From NCBI RefSeq assembly GCF_002088935.1, contig NZ_NCSS01000006.1:1582407-1646406 (forward strand): a stretch of DNA of 64,000 bases. The letters run 5' to 3'. Both the position numbers and the translations under genes were made by a program. Under the pieces are notes generated by a model that was given only the letters and a program-made list of their open reading frames with translations, was not told the DNA's origin and searched no databases. Position 1 is the stretch's first letter. Every line of letters starts with the position of its first letter. Positions 52,927 through 61,306 of this stretch are shown here, one piece after another. The stretch comes from Henriciella litoralis. GTDB lineage: Bacteria > Pseudomonadota > Alphaproteobacteria > Caulobacterales > Hyphomonadaceae.

Positions 52927-53676
52927 TTAGTCCTCGCGCGTAATCCGCGCCTTACCGCGCCCAAGCGCAAGCGCCTTGATCGCCCCGCGAAAGGTCCGCA
53001 CTTCCTGCGTCGTCCACTGTCCCCGCACAAAAGCATTGCGCAGATTGCGAGACATGAGCGGGGTCTTGTCCGGCGGGTAGAAGTAGCCAGCGCGATCAAG
53101 CTCATATTCGAAATGCTCAAACATGCCGATCAGGTCTTCGCGGCTTGCAGGCTCCCCAACGCCCGCATTGGCGCCTTCAAACCGGCCCGCCTGTCCCTGC
53201 ATCTCACCCCAGGCATGCGCGAAGACGATGACCGCTTGCGCTAGATTGAGGGACGCGAAGTCCTTGTTGACGGGATAGGTCATGATCGCGTCGCAGAGGG
53301 CCACATGATTGTTGGAGAGGCCCTGCGCTTCATTTCCGAACATGACGGCGGTCTTGCGCGCCTGTCCCTGCAACCACTCGACGGCACCTGAGGCATTGGT
53401 GACTGGCTTTTCCATGCCACGCGGCCGAGCGGTCGCGGCGACGAGATAGCCGATATCGGCGCAGGCCGCTTCGACGCTCTCGAAGGCCGTCACCTCCACG
53501 CCTTCGTCAAAGGCGCCAGCTGCCAGCGGCTCGGCCGCCGGATTGGGCCAGCCATCCCGCGGTGCTGCGATCCGCAGCTCGGTCAGCCCAAAATTGAGCA
53601 TGGCCCGTGCTGCAGATCCGATATTTTCACCAAGCTGAGGCTCAGCCAGGATGATGACAGGGGCTTGCGCGCTCAT
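52927..53676 (-). CDS. trmJ: SPOUT-class RNA 2'-O-methyltransferase, TrmJ-like
   Basis: The start at 53676 (MSAQAPVIIL) gives 249 residues; ATGs at 53691 and 53712 are alternatives and none has a strong ribosome site. The SpoU/TrmH fold is seen in LGENIGSAARAMLNFGLTEL (motif 1), VMFGNEAQGLSN (motif 2, with Asn where many members have Arg) and ASLNLAQAV (motif 3, knot). A C-terminal helical domain of about 80 residues matches TrmJ, which methylates position 32 of tRNAs. Convergent with the WYL regulator. Confidence 0.85.
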   Translation of the reverse strand: MSAQAPVIILAEPQLGENIGSAARAMLNFGLTELRIAAPRDGWPNPAAEPLAAGAFDEGVEVTAFESVEAACADIGYLVAATARPRGMEKPVTNASGAVEWLQGQARKTAVMFGNEAQGLSNNHVALCDAIMTYPVNKDFASLNLAQAVIVFAHAWGEMQGQAGRFEGANAGVGEPASREDLIGMFEHFEYELDRAGYFYPPDKTPLMSRNLRNAFVRGQWTTQEVRTFRGAIKALALGRGKARITRED

Positions 53677-53749
53677 GGTCTGGTCTCGCATTTCAAATTT
53701 GCGCTTGGGCATTGCGTTGAAGTTTGGATCGTTAAAGCTGTCGTCAGCA

Positions 53750-55201
53750 TCAGCCTGGCTGCAAAGCAGACAAATCGAGCGCTATCAACTTGCCAGACGC
53801 ATCAAACTTCGGCGACAGCCCTGCAGACGCCAGCATGCGGGTCAGGTTCTGGCGTGGGTTGGACAATTCATCTTCCACAATGGCCCGGACCATGTCCCGT
53901 TGGCCCGGCGTTGCGCCAAGCAATTGGAGCGTCGTGAAATACACCGCCTTGTCGATCGTCCGGTCGCCGCTGCGCGCGGCCCATTCGGTTAGCGCATTCC
54001 AGAAGCCATACAGATCTCGCCGGCGCAGAAAGCCATCCGTAGCCAGCGCGATCAGGCTGCCGCACGCATAGTCGGCGTCGCTTGCGCCGCGCTGCCAGGC
54101 CGTTTCCAGCGGCCCGCTCTGGAGACCATGGGCACATTCCTCAAACGCACCCGCATAAACAGATGTCAGGAACTGGGTCCCAGTGTCCATTTTGCTCGCG
54201 ACCAGCTGATACGCCATGGTATTGGCGCCGCCTTTGTGGATCCAGCCGCTCGACGGCCCGCCCAGTCTGGCGCCGTTTTCTGTCTGATAAAGCGGCATCA
54301 GGGAGCGCGCGATAAACCAGTGAAGATAGGCCAGCGTATCGCTGTTCGGTTGCGATAGCCCTGCCCCACCGAGCTCAAGCATCAAACTCGCACCGCTGGC
54401 ACTGCTTTCTGCCGAAAGGCCCCGCCCATCACCGCCTTTGTAAGCGGCCATAAGCGTAAGCGGCTCGCTCAGCGCAAAGCCCCACCGCTCGCTTAGCTCC
54501 GCCGTGAGGTCTCTAACATCCTTGGCGAGGCGCGCTGCAAGCCAGTCAGGCATCGTGCCATCAATGACGGCGGACAGACCATGCGTCGCCGCGATATCGC
54601 CCTTACCGAGATAGATGTAATCGCCATCGCCGGTGATGGGATGCACCGCGACGCCATTCGTCGCTTCGCCGCGCACGATGATCGAATTTTCGGAAGAGAC
54701 GCGCACCGCCAGCGGCAAGGGAGAACGCTGCGCCGCCAGCAAGTCGCCTTTCAGCCCCTGTACGGCCGATAGAGAGGCAAACGGCACGACACGGAGCTGA
54801 CCTTCATGCACGGCAATGCCGCCATCCCGAAAGGGCACGAAAGGCGTAGGCTCGCCCTGCAATTTGCTCGTCAGAGGGATGATACTAAAACTGACCTTGG
54901 TCGCCGGGCGGTCGAATACGATAACGTCAATGCCATCGACACGCCCGAAACGGGCGTCATTGGTCTGTAATGACCAGGTGGCGGTCCGATAATCATTAGC
55001 CGACTGCACAAAAGCCAGCACTGACTGCGGGTTCTTGAACTCATAGGAAACGGTCCAGTTTCCGCTGCCATCCGGCCCGACAGACACGATTGATCGCGCG
55101 GGTTCTTCACTGGGCTGCTGGGCGTCCATATGATAACCGGTCAGCCAGAAGCTGCAGGCAATGATTGCCGTTAAAATTGCGCTTCGGACGGAAAAACTCA
55201 T
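53750..55201 (-). CDS. Secreted protein, possible degenerate gluzincin-type metallopeptidase
   Basis: The start at 55201 (MSFSVRSAIL) gives a signal peptide; the longer ORF reading does not. The 483-residue protein has a beta-rich N-terminal half and a helical C-terminal half, as M61/M1 peptidases do. Where the HExxH zinc motif is expected (about residue 292) it reads LHWFIARSL, and where WxxEGxA is expected (about residue 320) it reads WIHKGGANTMA. The metal-binding residues are therefore missing and enzymatic activity is unlikely. This relation is an inference from pattern. It is divergent from icd. Confidence 0.7.
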   Translation of the reverse strand: MSFSVRSAILTAIIACSFWLTGYHMDAQQPSEEPARSIVSVGPDGSGNWTVSYEFKNPQSVLAFVQSANDYRTATWSLQTNDARFGRVDGIDVIVFDRPATKVSFSIIPLTSKLQGEPTPFVPFRDGGIAVHEGQLRVVPFASLSAVQGLKGDLLAAQRSPLPLAVRVSSENSIIVRGEATNGVAVHPITGDGDYIYLGKGDIAATHGLSAVIDGTMPDWLAARLAKDVRDLTAELSERWGFALSEPLTLMAAYKGGDGRGLSAESSASGASLMLELGGAGLSQPNSDTLAYLHWFIARSLMPLYQTENGARLGGPSSGWIHKGGANTMAYQLVASKMDTGTQFLTSVYAGAFEECAHGLQSGPLETAWQRGASDADYACGSLIALATDGFLRRRDLYGFWNALTEWAARSGDRTIDKAVYFTTLQLLGATPGQRDMVRAIVEDELSNPRQNLTRMLASAGLSPKFDASGKLIALDLSALQPG

Positions 55202-55308
55202 GGGCCGGGCCTGATTTGCTGCATTGCGATTGAAAGTCGCTTTTGACCAATCCACCCCTTCTGCTATAGCCGCCCGGGTTACAGTGCAACTGAAAGGACT
55301 TCCCCACG

Positions 55309-56523
55309 ATGGCAAAGATCAAGGTCGAAAATCCCGTCGTCGAGCTCGATGGCGATGAAATGACCCGCATCATCTGGCAGATGATCAAGGACCGTCTCAT
55401 CCACCCTTATCTCGATATTGACCTCAAATATTACGATCTCAGCATTGAGAGCCGTGACGCAACCGATGACCAGATCACCATCGATTCTGCAGAAGCGATC
55501 AAGAAGTACGGCGTCGGCGTCAAATGCGCGACCATCACGCCGGACGAAGCCCGCGTCGAGGAATTTGGCCTCAAGAAGATGTGGCGCAGCCCGAACGGCA
55601 CGATCCGCAACATCCTTGGCGGCGTTGTTTTCCGTGAGCCGATCGTGATCTCCAACGTCCCACGCCTGGTGCCGGGCTGGACCCAACCTGTCGTCATTGG
55701 CCGCCACGCTTTCGGCGACCAGTATCGCGCCACTGACTTCCTCGTACCGGGTGCCGGCAAGCTGACCATGAAATGGGAAGCGTCTGACGGCTCCGACTCC
55801 AAGGAATTCGAAGTGTTCGATTTCCCTGAGGCCGGCATCGCCATGGGCATGTACAACCTCGACGATTCGATCCGCGACTTCGCACGCGCCTCGTTCAATT
55901 TCGGCCTGACCCGCAAATGGCCGGTCTACCTGTCGACCAAGAACACGATCCTGAAAGCCTATGATGGCCGCTTCAAGGACCTGTTCCAGGAAGTGTTCGA
56001 CAATGAGTTCGCCGACGCCTTCAAGGAATTCGGTGGCACCTATGAGCACCGCCTGATCGATGACATGGTCGCAGCGGCCATGAAATGGTCCGGTGGCTAT
56101 GTCTGGGCCTGTAAGAACTATGATGGTGACGTGCAGTCCGACACGGTTGCGCAGGGCTTCGGCTCGCTCGGCCTGATGACGTCGGTTCTGATGTCACCAG
56201 ATGGCAAGACGGTTGAAGCCGAAGCCGCCCACGGCACGGTGACCCGTCACTACCGCAACCACCAGAAGGGCGAAGCGACCTCGACCAACTCGATCGCTTC
56301 GATCTACGCCTGGACACGTGGCCTGGCGCATCGTGGCCGTCTCGACAACACGCCGGAAGTCACCAAATTCGCTGAAGACCTCGAACAGGTCGTCATCGAG
56401 ACGGTTGAAAGCGGCAAGATGACCAAGGACCTCGCGCTGCTCATCGGTCCAGATCAGGACTGGCTGACGACCGAAGGCTTCCTCGAAGCGGTTGCCGAGA
56501 ACCTCGAAAAGAAGATGGCTTAA
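55309..56523 (+). CDS. icd: NADP-dependent isocitrate dehydrogenase
   Basis: A 404-residue enzyme of the eukaryote-type homodimeric family, converting isocitrate to 2-oxoglutarate with NADPH formation in the TCA cycle. Isocitrate-binding residues are in [19 protein letters not shown] in pieces and SPNGTIRN near residue 95. The Mg-binding [24 protein letters not shown] lies near residue 252. The NADP site HGTVTRHYR is near residue 307. A GAAAGGA ribosome site precedes the ATG. A strong terminator follows. Confidence 0.97.
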   Translation: MAKIKVENPVVELDGDEMTRIIWQMIKDRLIHPYLDIDLKYYDLSIESRDATDDQITIDSAEAIKKYGVGVKCATITPDEARVEEFGLKKMWRSPNGTIRNILGGVVFREPIVISNVPRLVPGWTQPVVIGRHAFGDQYRATDFLVPGAGKLTMKWEASDGSDSKEFEVFDFPEAGIAMGMYNLDDSIRDFARASFNFGLTRKWPVYLSTKNTILKAYDGRFKDLFQEVFDNEFADAFKEFGGTYEHRLIDDMVAAAMKWSGGYVWACKNYDGDVQSDTVAQGFGSLGLMTSVLMSPDGKTVEAEAAHGTVTRHYRNHQKGEATSTNSIASIYAWTRGLAHRGRLDNTPEVTKFAEDLEQVVIETVESGKMTKDLALLIGPDQDWLTTEGFLEAVAENLEKKMA

Positions 56524-56557
56524 GCAGCCAGGCCTTCGGGCTAAACCAACTTTAGAG

Positions 56558-56613
56558 CTCCCGTCCGACGTCCCGGCCTAGAAATAGGTGGACTGTCGGG
56601 CGGGAGTTTTTTT
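56558..56613 (+). terminator. Rho-independent terminator after icd
   Basis: CTCCCGTCCGAC (56558-56569) pairs with GTCGGGCGGGAG (56595-56606) with one T-G wobble, followed by a run of seven Ts (56607-56613). It starts 35 bases after the icd stop. Confidence 0.9.
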
Positions 56614-56648
56614 ATATTCGTGGCTGTAGCGAGGGGACGCGGCGAACA

Positions 56649-57047
56649 ATGAAACCAAGAGGTTCAGGCTGCCTTTGGGGCGTTGGCGCTTTTATCGGTC
56701 TGCTCATTGTCGGTTACGTCACGACTCTGATGTTTCAGCCCGAACGACTATCCCGGTCCATGAGCTGCGTCGGCCCTTACGGTGAGACCGGACCGGCCTA
56801 CCCGAACACGTGTAAGAAAGACATCAATGCCCGCCTCTGCCTGTTTGGCAAAGATGGCAGCGACATTTGCCGGACCGTTGAGCTGGCCCCCGGTGAAGGG
56901 TTCGACCGCTACCAGATCGCAGCCGATCTAGCCGACCTGAACGGTCTGCTACGTGTAGAGATAAACGCCTGCGACACCCCCTATCTGCCGGACAAGGTCG
57001 TAGATATGAATACCAAGCGTCTGAAGGACGGTTGCACCAGGCCTTGA
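56649..57047 (+). CDS. Membrane-anchored six-cysteine protein, paralogue 1 of 3
   Basis: A 132-residue protein with one N-terminal membrane helix (residues 8-28, signal anchor) and an extracytoplasmic domain of about 100 residues. Six cysteines in the domain follow the order C (SCVG), NTC, INARLC, DIC, INAC and GC, and a PGE and a PYLPDKV motif lie between, all shared with the two genes downstream. Cys8 before the helix is extra. No known family is recognised. Three disulfides are plausible in the periplasm. Confidence 0.78.
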   Translation: MKPRGSGCLWGVGAFIGLLIVGYVTTLMFQPERLSRSMSCVGPYGETGPAYPNTCKKDINARLCLFGKDGSDICRTVELAPGEGFDRYQIAADLADLNGLLRVEINACDTPYLPDKVVDMNTKRLKDGCTRP

Positions 57048-57126
57048 GGGCCGGCGGGGGTGACAAGTGCCGCGCGAAGCGGCAGTCTCTATGTCTAGCT
57101 TTGGGACAGCTTAACCGGGGACGACC

Positions 57127-57558
57127 GTGAAATCATTTTTCGCAAGAATACCGCACAGCATTCGCGTGATCGGCTTTTTCGTGATCTTCTCTGTTGGTGC
57201 CTGGTGGCTGTCGACTTTCACCAATCCGACGGCCCATGCCGACCGAAATCAGTGCCTGAAGCGCGAAGGAAACACCGGTCCTTACACCAATGGCTGCGAT
57301 TACGACATCAATGCGCGTTACTGCTTCCGCAATGACGGCCAGGAGAAAACCTGCGGTGTTGTTGCTCTCAAGCCGGGTGAAAAGATGTCAGATTTGCGCG
57401 AGGAGTTCGATGCGGCGAGCGCGAAACATCTCGTCCTGCGTACAACCGTTCATGCCTGCAAGGCGCCATTTATTCCAGACGACGTCGCCAGCCAGCAGAG
57501 CACAATCCGCAAGGTCGATGGCTGCCGAAAGCCTGATAAGAGTGGCGGTGCGCAATGA
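57127..57558 (+). CDS. Membrane-anchored six-cysteine protein, paralogue 2 of 3
   Basis: A 143-residue protein starting at GTG 57127 with GGGGA upstream. An N-terminal membrane helix (residues 13-30) precedes the same six-cysteine domain: NQC, NGC, INARYC, KTC, HAC and DGC, with PGEKMSD and PFIPDDV motifs. It is 79 bases after paralogue 1 and its stop overlaps the start of paralogue 3 by four bases (ATGA). Function unknown. Confidence 0.78.
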   Translation: MKSFFARIPHSIRVIGFFVIFSVGAWWLSTFTNPTAHADRNQCLKREGNTGPYTNGCDYDINARYCFRNDGQEKTCGVVALKPGEKMSDLREEFDAASAKHLVLRTTVHACKAPFIPDDVASQQSTIRKVDGCRKPDKSGGAQ

Positions 57559-57983
57559 AGCGCATCTGGTCAGCCCTTCTTGTCGTCGTCCTTGTCGTCG
57601 GCGGTTTTTTCGCCTCTCAGATTCTCCAGCCACAGCGGTTCGCGGACCGCTCCAGTTGTCTTTATCTCAGCAAGGACTCGCTCTCGCTTCGAAACACCTG
57701 CGATGAGGCACTTTCCGCGCGGCTTTGTCTTGGCCAGCGCGAAACACCTCTTAGCTGTCGGTATCTTAGTCTCGCACCCGGCGAAAAATCACCGGCGGCG
57801 ATCAATCTTGCTGCAGGTGAGGTCGCGCCGCCGAGCATACGCTATGGCGCTTGCAAAGTGCCCTACGTGCCCTCCACCGTTCGTGATCCGAATAATGTTT
57901 CCCTGACCAAGTTCGGATGCAGGAAAGAAGGGAGCGAACAGCAGAAAACTGCGCCCTTTAGTAACTTTCGTGCCCTGCAGTGA
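57555..57983 (+). CDS. Membrane-anchored six-cysteine protein, paralogue 3 of 3
   Basis: A 142-residue protein with an N-terminal membrane helix (residues 5-23) and the six-cysteine domain: SSC, NTC, LSARLC, LSC, GAC and FGC, with LAPGEKS and PYVPSTV motifs. The C-terminal 20 residues are a polar tail absent from the other two. It is translationally coupled to paralogue 2. Function unknown. Confidence 0.78.
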   Translation: MKRIWSALLVVVLVVGGFFASQILQPQRFADRSSCLYLSKDSLSLRNTCDEALSARLCLGQRETPLSCRYLSLAPGEKSPAAINLAAGEVAPPSIRYGACKVPYVPSTVRDPNNVSLTKFGCRKEGSEQQKTAPFSNFRALQ

Positions 57984-58017
57984 CCGGGAGGCCCTGCTCG
58001 TCACATTCTTAAGCCGA

Positions 58018-58359
58018 TCAGTTTACGATATAGATTTCCTGCCGTTCCGGCTTGGGGTCGGTCGAGGGGCCGTGACAGGTCTCCAGAAGACGCTCTGCCT
58101 GCCGGGCTGAAGGTGGCGGGCTGAACTGGCCTTCCATGCCATCGATGACGAGATCGCAATTGCAATCGACGCCTTCGGTTTCAACATCGTTTACGCTCTG
58201 GAAGATCAGTTTGCAGCCATCGCGCGCCTGCGTCGAAATACGGGTCTGAAGCTGCTGGCCATCTTCCTGCCAGCTGGACGAGACGGACCGGCAGATCTCG
58301 CTCGCCTGAGCGGTCAGGGTGAGGGATGCGGCAAAGAGGAAAATCACGACATGTTTCAT
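58018..58359 (-). CDS. Small secreted cysteine-rich protein
   Basis: The start at 58359 (MKHVVIFLF) has GAGG upstream and begins a signal peptide cleaved near AQA-SE at about residue 19. The mature 94 residues contain five cysteines (EICRS, DGCKL, DCNCD, ETCHG). No family is recognised. It does not share the six-cysteine order of the convergent triplet at 56649-57983. It is 55 bases downstream of purS. Confidence 0.7.
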   Translation of the reverse strand: MKHVVIFLFAASLTLTAQASEICRSVSSSWQEDGQQLQTRISTQARDGCKLIFQSVNDVETEGVDCNCDLVIDGMEGQFSPPPSARQAERLLETCHGPSTDPKPERQEIYIVN

Positions 58360-58414
58360 GCCTGACCTCAAAGCATATTTCGGGCCAGTTTCAGTCTGAC
58401 CAGACGCGCCGCTG

Positions 58415-58657
58415 CTACTCGACCAGCTCATAGCGGTAGGACTCGATCACCGTGTTGGCGAGCAGCTTCTCACACATCTCTTTCACACGGCCATCTGCCT
58501 TGTCTGCAGCGACGCCTGTCAGGTCCAGCTCGATCACCTTGCCGATGCGCGCGCCCTGCACTTCATCATAGCCCATACGGCCAAGCGTATCGGCAACCGC
58601 CTTGCCCTGAGGGTCAAGAACGCCCGGCTTAAGACCAACATGGACAATGGCTTTCAT
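58415..58657 (-). CDS. purS: Phosphoribosylformylglycinamidine synthase subunit PurS
   Basis: The start at 58657 (MKAIVHVGLKPGV) gives 80 residues, the normal PurS length. The ferredoxin-like dimer strand VHVGLKPGVLDPQGKAV and GYDEVQGARIGKVIEL are family signatures. PurS is the small structural subunit of the FGAM synthase complex PurS-PurQ-PurL. PurC lies immediately upstream on the same strand; purQ and purL are not in the window. Confidence 0.93.
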   Translation of the reverse strand: MKAIVHVGLKPGVLDPQGKAVADTLGRMGYDEVQGARIGKVIELDLTGVAADKADGRVKEMCEKLLANTVIESYRYELVE

Positions 58658-58732
58658 GGCGCACGCCTTTCGCAAACTTCGAGTCGCCCCCCTCTAGCGC
58701 ATTTGCGCCGGAGTTGGAACGCATCGAAAGAC

Positions 58733-59503
58733 CTATTTACCAGCGGTATTGAAGTCTACGACTTCGCCGCCCTGAGCGCTTTCCTTGATAATGCCGAGGC
58801 GGCGCGCAACTTCAGCGTAGGCTTCGGTCACACCGCCAAGGTCACGGCGAAAGCGGTCCTTGTCGAGCTTTTCATTCGTCTCGATATCCCAGAGCCGGCA
58901 GCTATCGGGGCTGATCTCGTCTGCAAGGATCGTGCGGACCATCTCGCCCTCGAAATGGCGGCCAAACTCGAGCTTGAAATCGATGAGGCGAATGCCCGCG
59001 CCGGCAAAAAGACCGGACATGAAATCATTCACGCGCAGTGACATGGAAATGATGTCGTCGAGCTCCTGTGGGCTGGCCCAGCCGAACGCAGCGATGTGCT
59101 CTTCGGAGACAAGCGGGTCGCCCAGCTCGTCTTTCTTGTAGCAAAATTCGACAATCGCCCGCGGCAACACTTCGCCTTCAGGGATACCAAGACGTTTGGA
59201 CATGGTGCCAGCCGCAACATTGCGCACGATGACTTCCAGCGGGATGATCTCAACCTTGCGGATCAACTGCTCGCGCATATTGAGACGCTTGATGAAATGG
59301 TTGGGGATGCCGACCGCAGCGAGCCGCGTCATGATAAATTCACTGATACGGTTGTTCAGAACGCCCTTGCCATCCAGCACGGCTTTCTTTTCAGCGTTGA
59401 AGGCTGTCGCATCGTCCTTGAAGTACTGGATCAGAGTGCCCGGCTCGGGCCCCTCATACAGTATCTTGGCCTTGCCTTCGTAAATCATGCGCCTGCGTGA
59501 CAT
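58733..59503 (-). CDS. purC: SAICAR synthetase PurC
   Basis: The start at 59503 has GAGGAG six bases upstream; the 59509 ATG abuts that site. The 256-residue ATP-grasp-like enzyme joins CAIR and aspartate in purine synthesis. Conserved segments: [17 protein letters not shown] near residue 6, [41 protein letters not shown] in pieces, and [13 protein letters not shown] near residue 205. It is upstream of purS in one operon. It is divergent from the ATPase inhibitor gene. Confidence 0.95.
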   Translation of the reverse strand: MSRRRMIYEGKAKILYEGPEPGTLIQYFKDDATAFNAEKKAVLDGKGVLNNRISEFIMTRLAAVGIPNHFIKRLNMREQLIRKVEIIPLEVIVRNVAAGTMSKRLGIPEGEVLPRAIVEFCYKKDELGDPLVSEEHIAAFGWASPQELDDIISMSLRVNDFMSGLFAGAGIRLIDFKLEFGRHFEGEMVRTILADEISPDSCRLWDIETNEKLDKDRFRRDLGGVTEAYAEVARRLGIIKESAQGGEVVDFNTAGK

Positions 59504-59723
59504 AGCCATCTCCTCGTGGAGCCTGACTGGCAGTTGGCCCCACTTCCCCTTGAACAAGCCCGAATTGATACCCCGAAGCTGAAGGTGAAACAAATGCTGA
59601 TTCAGTGGCCATCACAACGGCCAAGCGCTGTTGACCAGCCAAGATGGTCTTGCGCTAAACCCGTTCGAGCCTCTATATCGCGCCAGACATTCAGAAGCCA
59701 TGCAAGACAGGAAGGCTTTCTCC

Positions 59724-60053
59724 ATGAGCACATTTGAAGATCGCGAACGCGGTGAAGAAGCAAAATACGCGCACGACGCTGCATTCCAGTTCAAGGTCAC
59801 GAACCGCCGTAACAAGCTGCTGGGCCTCTGGGCCGCAGACCTGATGAACCTGTCCGGCAACGACGCCGAAGAGTACGCCAAGTCTGTTGTGCGCTCTGAT
59901 CTGGAAGAGCCGGGCGACGAAGACGTGTTCCGCAAGGTGCGCGGCGACTTCGACGCCAAGGGCGTTGACCGTTCCGATGCCCGCATTCGCGAGCACATGG
60001 CCGAGCTGACCGCCGTGGCGCGTGAGCAGGTCATGAAAGAGGTCAAGGAGTAG
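59724..60053 (+). CDS. DUF1476 protein (F1-ATPase inhibitor zeta family)
   Basis: The ATG at 59724 (MSTFEDRERG) with AGGAAGG upstream gives 109 residues, the family length. The sequence matches the four-helix DUF1476 fold: FQFKVTNRRNKLLGLWAADL, EYAKSVVRSDLEEPGDEDVFRKV in pieces, and the end IREHMAELTAVAREQ. The Paracoccus zeta subunit of this family inhibits F1F0 ATP hydrolysis. The N-terminal segment that forms the inhibitory helix is present. It is followed by monothiol glutaredoxin. Confidence 0.9.
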   Translation: MSTFEDRERGEEAKYAHDAAFQFKVTNRRNKLLGLWAADLMNLSGNDAEEYAKSVVRSDLEEPGDEDVFRKVRGDFDAKGVDRSDARIREHMAELTAVAREQVMKEVKE

Positions 60054-60133
60054 GCGAACAGCCCCTCCCCTTGAACGTGTCTGCCCTGCGCCTCACATCT
60101 GGGGTCGCAGGTGCAAATCTATCGGAGACCGAA

Positions 60134-60469
60134 ATGAGCGACGACGTCCAGACCCAGATCGACCAAGCCGTCAAAGGCAATGATGTGCTGCTCTTCATGA
60201 AGGGCACACCAACCTTCCCGCAATGCGGCTTCTCTTCGGTCGTCGTTCAGGTGCTCGACTATCTCGGCGTCGACTATGTCGCGACCAATGTTCTGGAAGA
60301 CCAGGCCGTGCGCGAAGGCATCAAGACCTATTCAGACTGGCCAACCATCCCTCAGCTCTATGTGAAGGGTGAGTTTGTCGGCGGCTGCGACATCATCAAG
60401 GAAATGTTCGAAAGCGGTGAGCTGAAAACGTATATGGCCGATAAGGGCATTGAAATGGAAGCGGCGTAA
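60134..60469 (+). CDS. grxD: Monothiol glutaredoxin, Grx4 family
   Basis: The ATG at 60134 (MSDDVQTQ) has GGAGA upstream; the 60071 reading is not supported. The 111-residue protein has the monothiol active site CGFS in [12 protein letters not shown] near residue 32, the glutathione-binding [19 protein letters not shown] near residue 71. Grx4-type proteins carry a [2Fe-2S] cluster with glutathione and hand it to other proteins. The downstream gene is on the other strand. Common neighbours such as bolA are not seen here. Confidence 0.95.
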   Translation: MSDDVQTQIDQAVKGNDVLLFMKGTPTFPQCGFSSVVVQVLDYLGVDYVATNVLEDQAVREGIKTYSDWPTIPQLYVKGEFVGGCDIIKEMFESGELKTYMADKGIEMEAA

Positions 60470-60498
60470 CCGCCTTGCGTTAGAAAAGGCCGCGCCGT

Positions 60499-60951
60499 CT
60501 ACCGGGCGCGCTTTCTCTTGCTTCGAACTGACTCCACCAGTGATGCCAGCTCCGCCGCGATGAGGCGGTCATATTCATTCTGGTTCATTTCGATCCCGGC
60601 CCGCGGTGTCTCGACCAGTCTTTCACGGTCGGCAAGTAGGCGCTCGAAGACGTCGATATACTCCGGATACGATCTGAGGCTGGCCATGGCAGCGACCTGG
60701 ATCTGCAGGTTGCTGTAGTGCGATCCGCCTTTCGGACAGAGCGCATCTCCACCCCCTGCCGCTGCAATCATCAACCGGTATGACAGCTCCAGCCGCTTGG
60801 TCTCATTTTCTGTCCGCTTGGCCTGGTATTGCGCCCAGGCCGCAACTGCGATCGCGGTTGCTGATAGGAAGAGCGCGATTGCAGTCAGCAGGAATGACGC
60901 TGAACCTATGGCATTTGTCAGCGACGCGTTTGTGGCTTCGAAATCAGGCAT
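60499..60951 (-). CDS. Hypothetical membrane protein, 150 aa
   Basis: One membrane helix at about residues 16-41 follows a short N-terminus. The rest is charged and helical: [14 protein letters not shown], a [10 protein letters not shown] turn and [14 protein letters not shown], ending in a basic tail (RSKRKRAR). It resembles the small single-pass helical proteins with long cytoplasmic coiled region. No family is recognised. It is convergent with grxD, 30 bases away. Confidence 0.65.
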   Translation of the reverse strand: MPDFEATNASLTNAIGSASFLLTAIALFLSATAIAVAAWAQYQAKRTENETKRLELSYRLMIAAAGGGDALCPKGGSHYSNLQIQVAAMASLRSYPEYIDVFERLLADRERLVETPRAGIEMNQNEYDRLIAAELASLVESVRSKRKRAR

Positions 60952-61306
60952 CGCCCCTCCCCCTGGATCGCACAGTCTTACAAATACGCGTAATTTTCAG
61001 AAATTGCGAGGGCACTGTTGATTGATATGCTTCAGGGTTGGTCCTGCGAACAGGCATATGAGCCAACCGCGCCTTCCTGCAAAATTCACCGCATGAGTTA
61101 CGATTTCGGCATCAGTTTTTCCAGGTATAAAACGCGCTTCCGGCTCTTACCCAAACCGAAGAAGCGAACGGTGGCCCGCGAAGTCTCCGCGCCGAAGGAC
61201 GTGGACCAGGTTTGGCCACCTCGCCCTTGCCCCTGTCTGTCTGTTCGGCGAAGCTTTCTCTGACAGACCCGCTCCATCGTGAAGAGCGGGCATCCGGAGG
61301 ACACAC
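60952..61306. other. Intergenic region without a supported gene
   Basis: This 355-base stretch separates the divergent 150-aa membrane protein gene from the amidase gene. An 81-codon ORF (61018-61263, plus) has proline/cysteine-rich composition and no good ribosome site, so it is not called. A weak hairpin (CCCGCT with AGCGGG near 61267-61289) precedes the amidase ribosome site CCGGAGG. Confidence 0.5.

Noticed and set aside
61018-61263. An 81-codon ORF upstream of the amidase
   Set aside because: It has no ribosome site and a Pro/Cys/Lys-rich ending; it may be read-through of spacer DNA.
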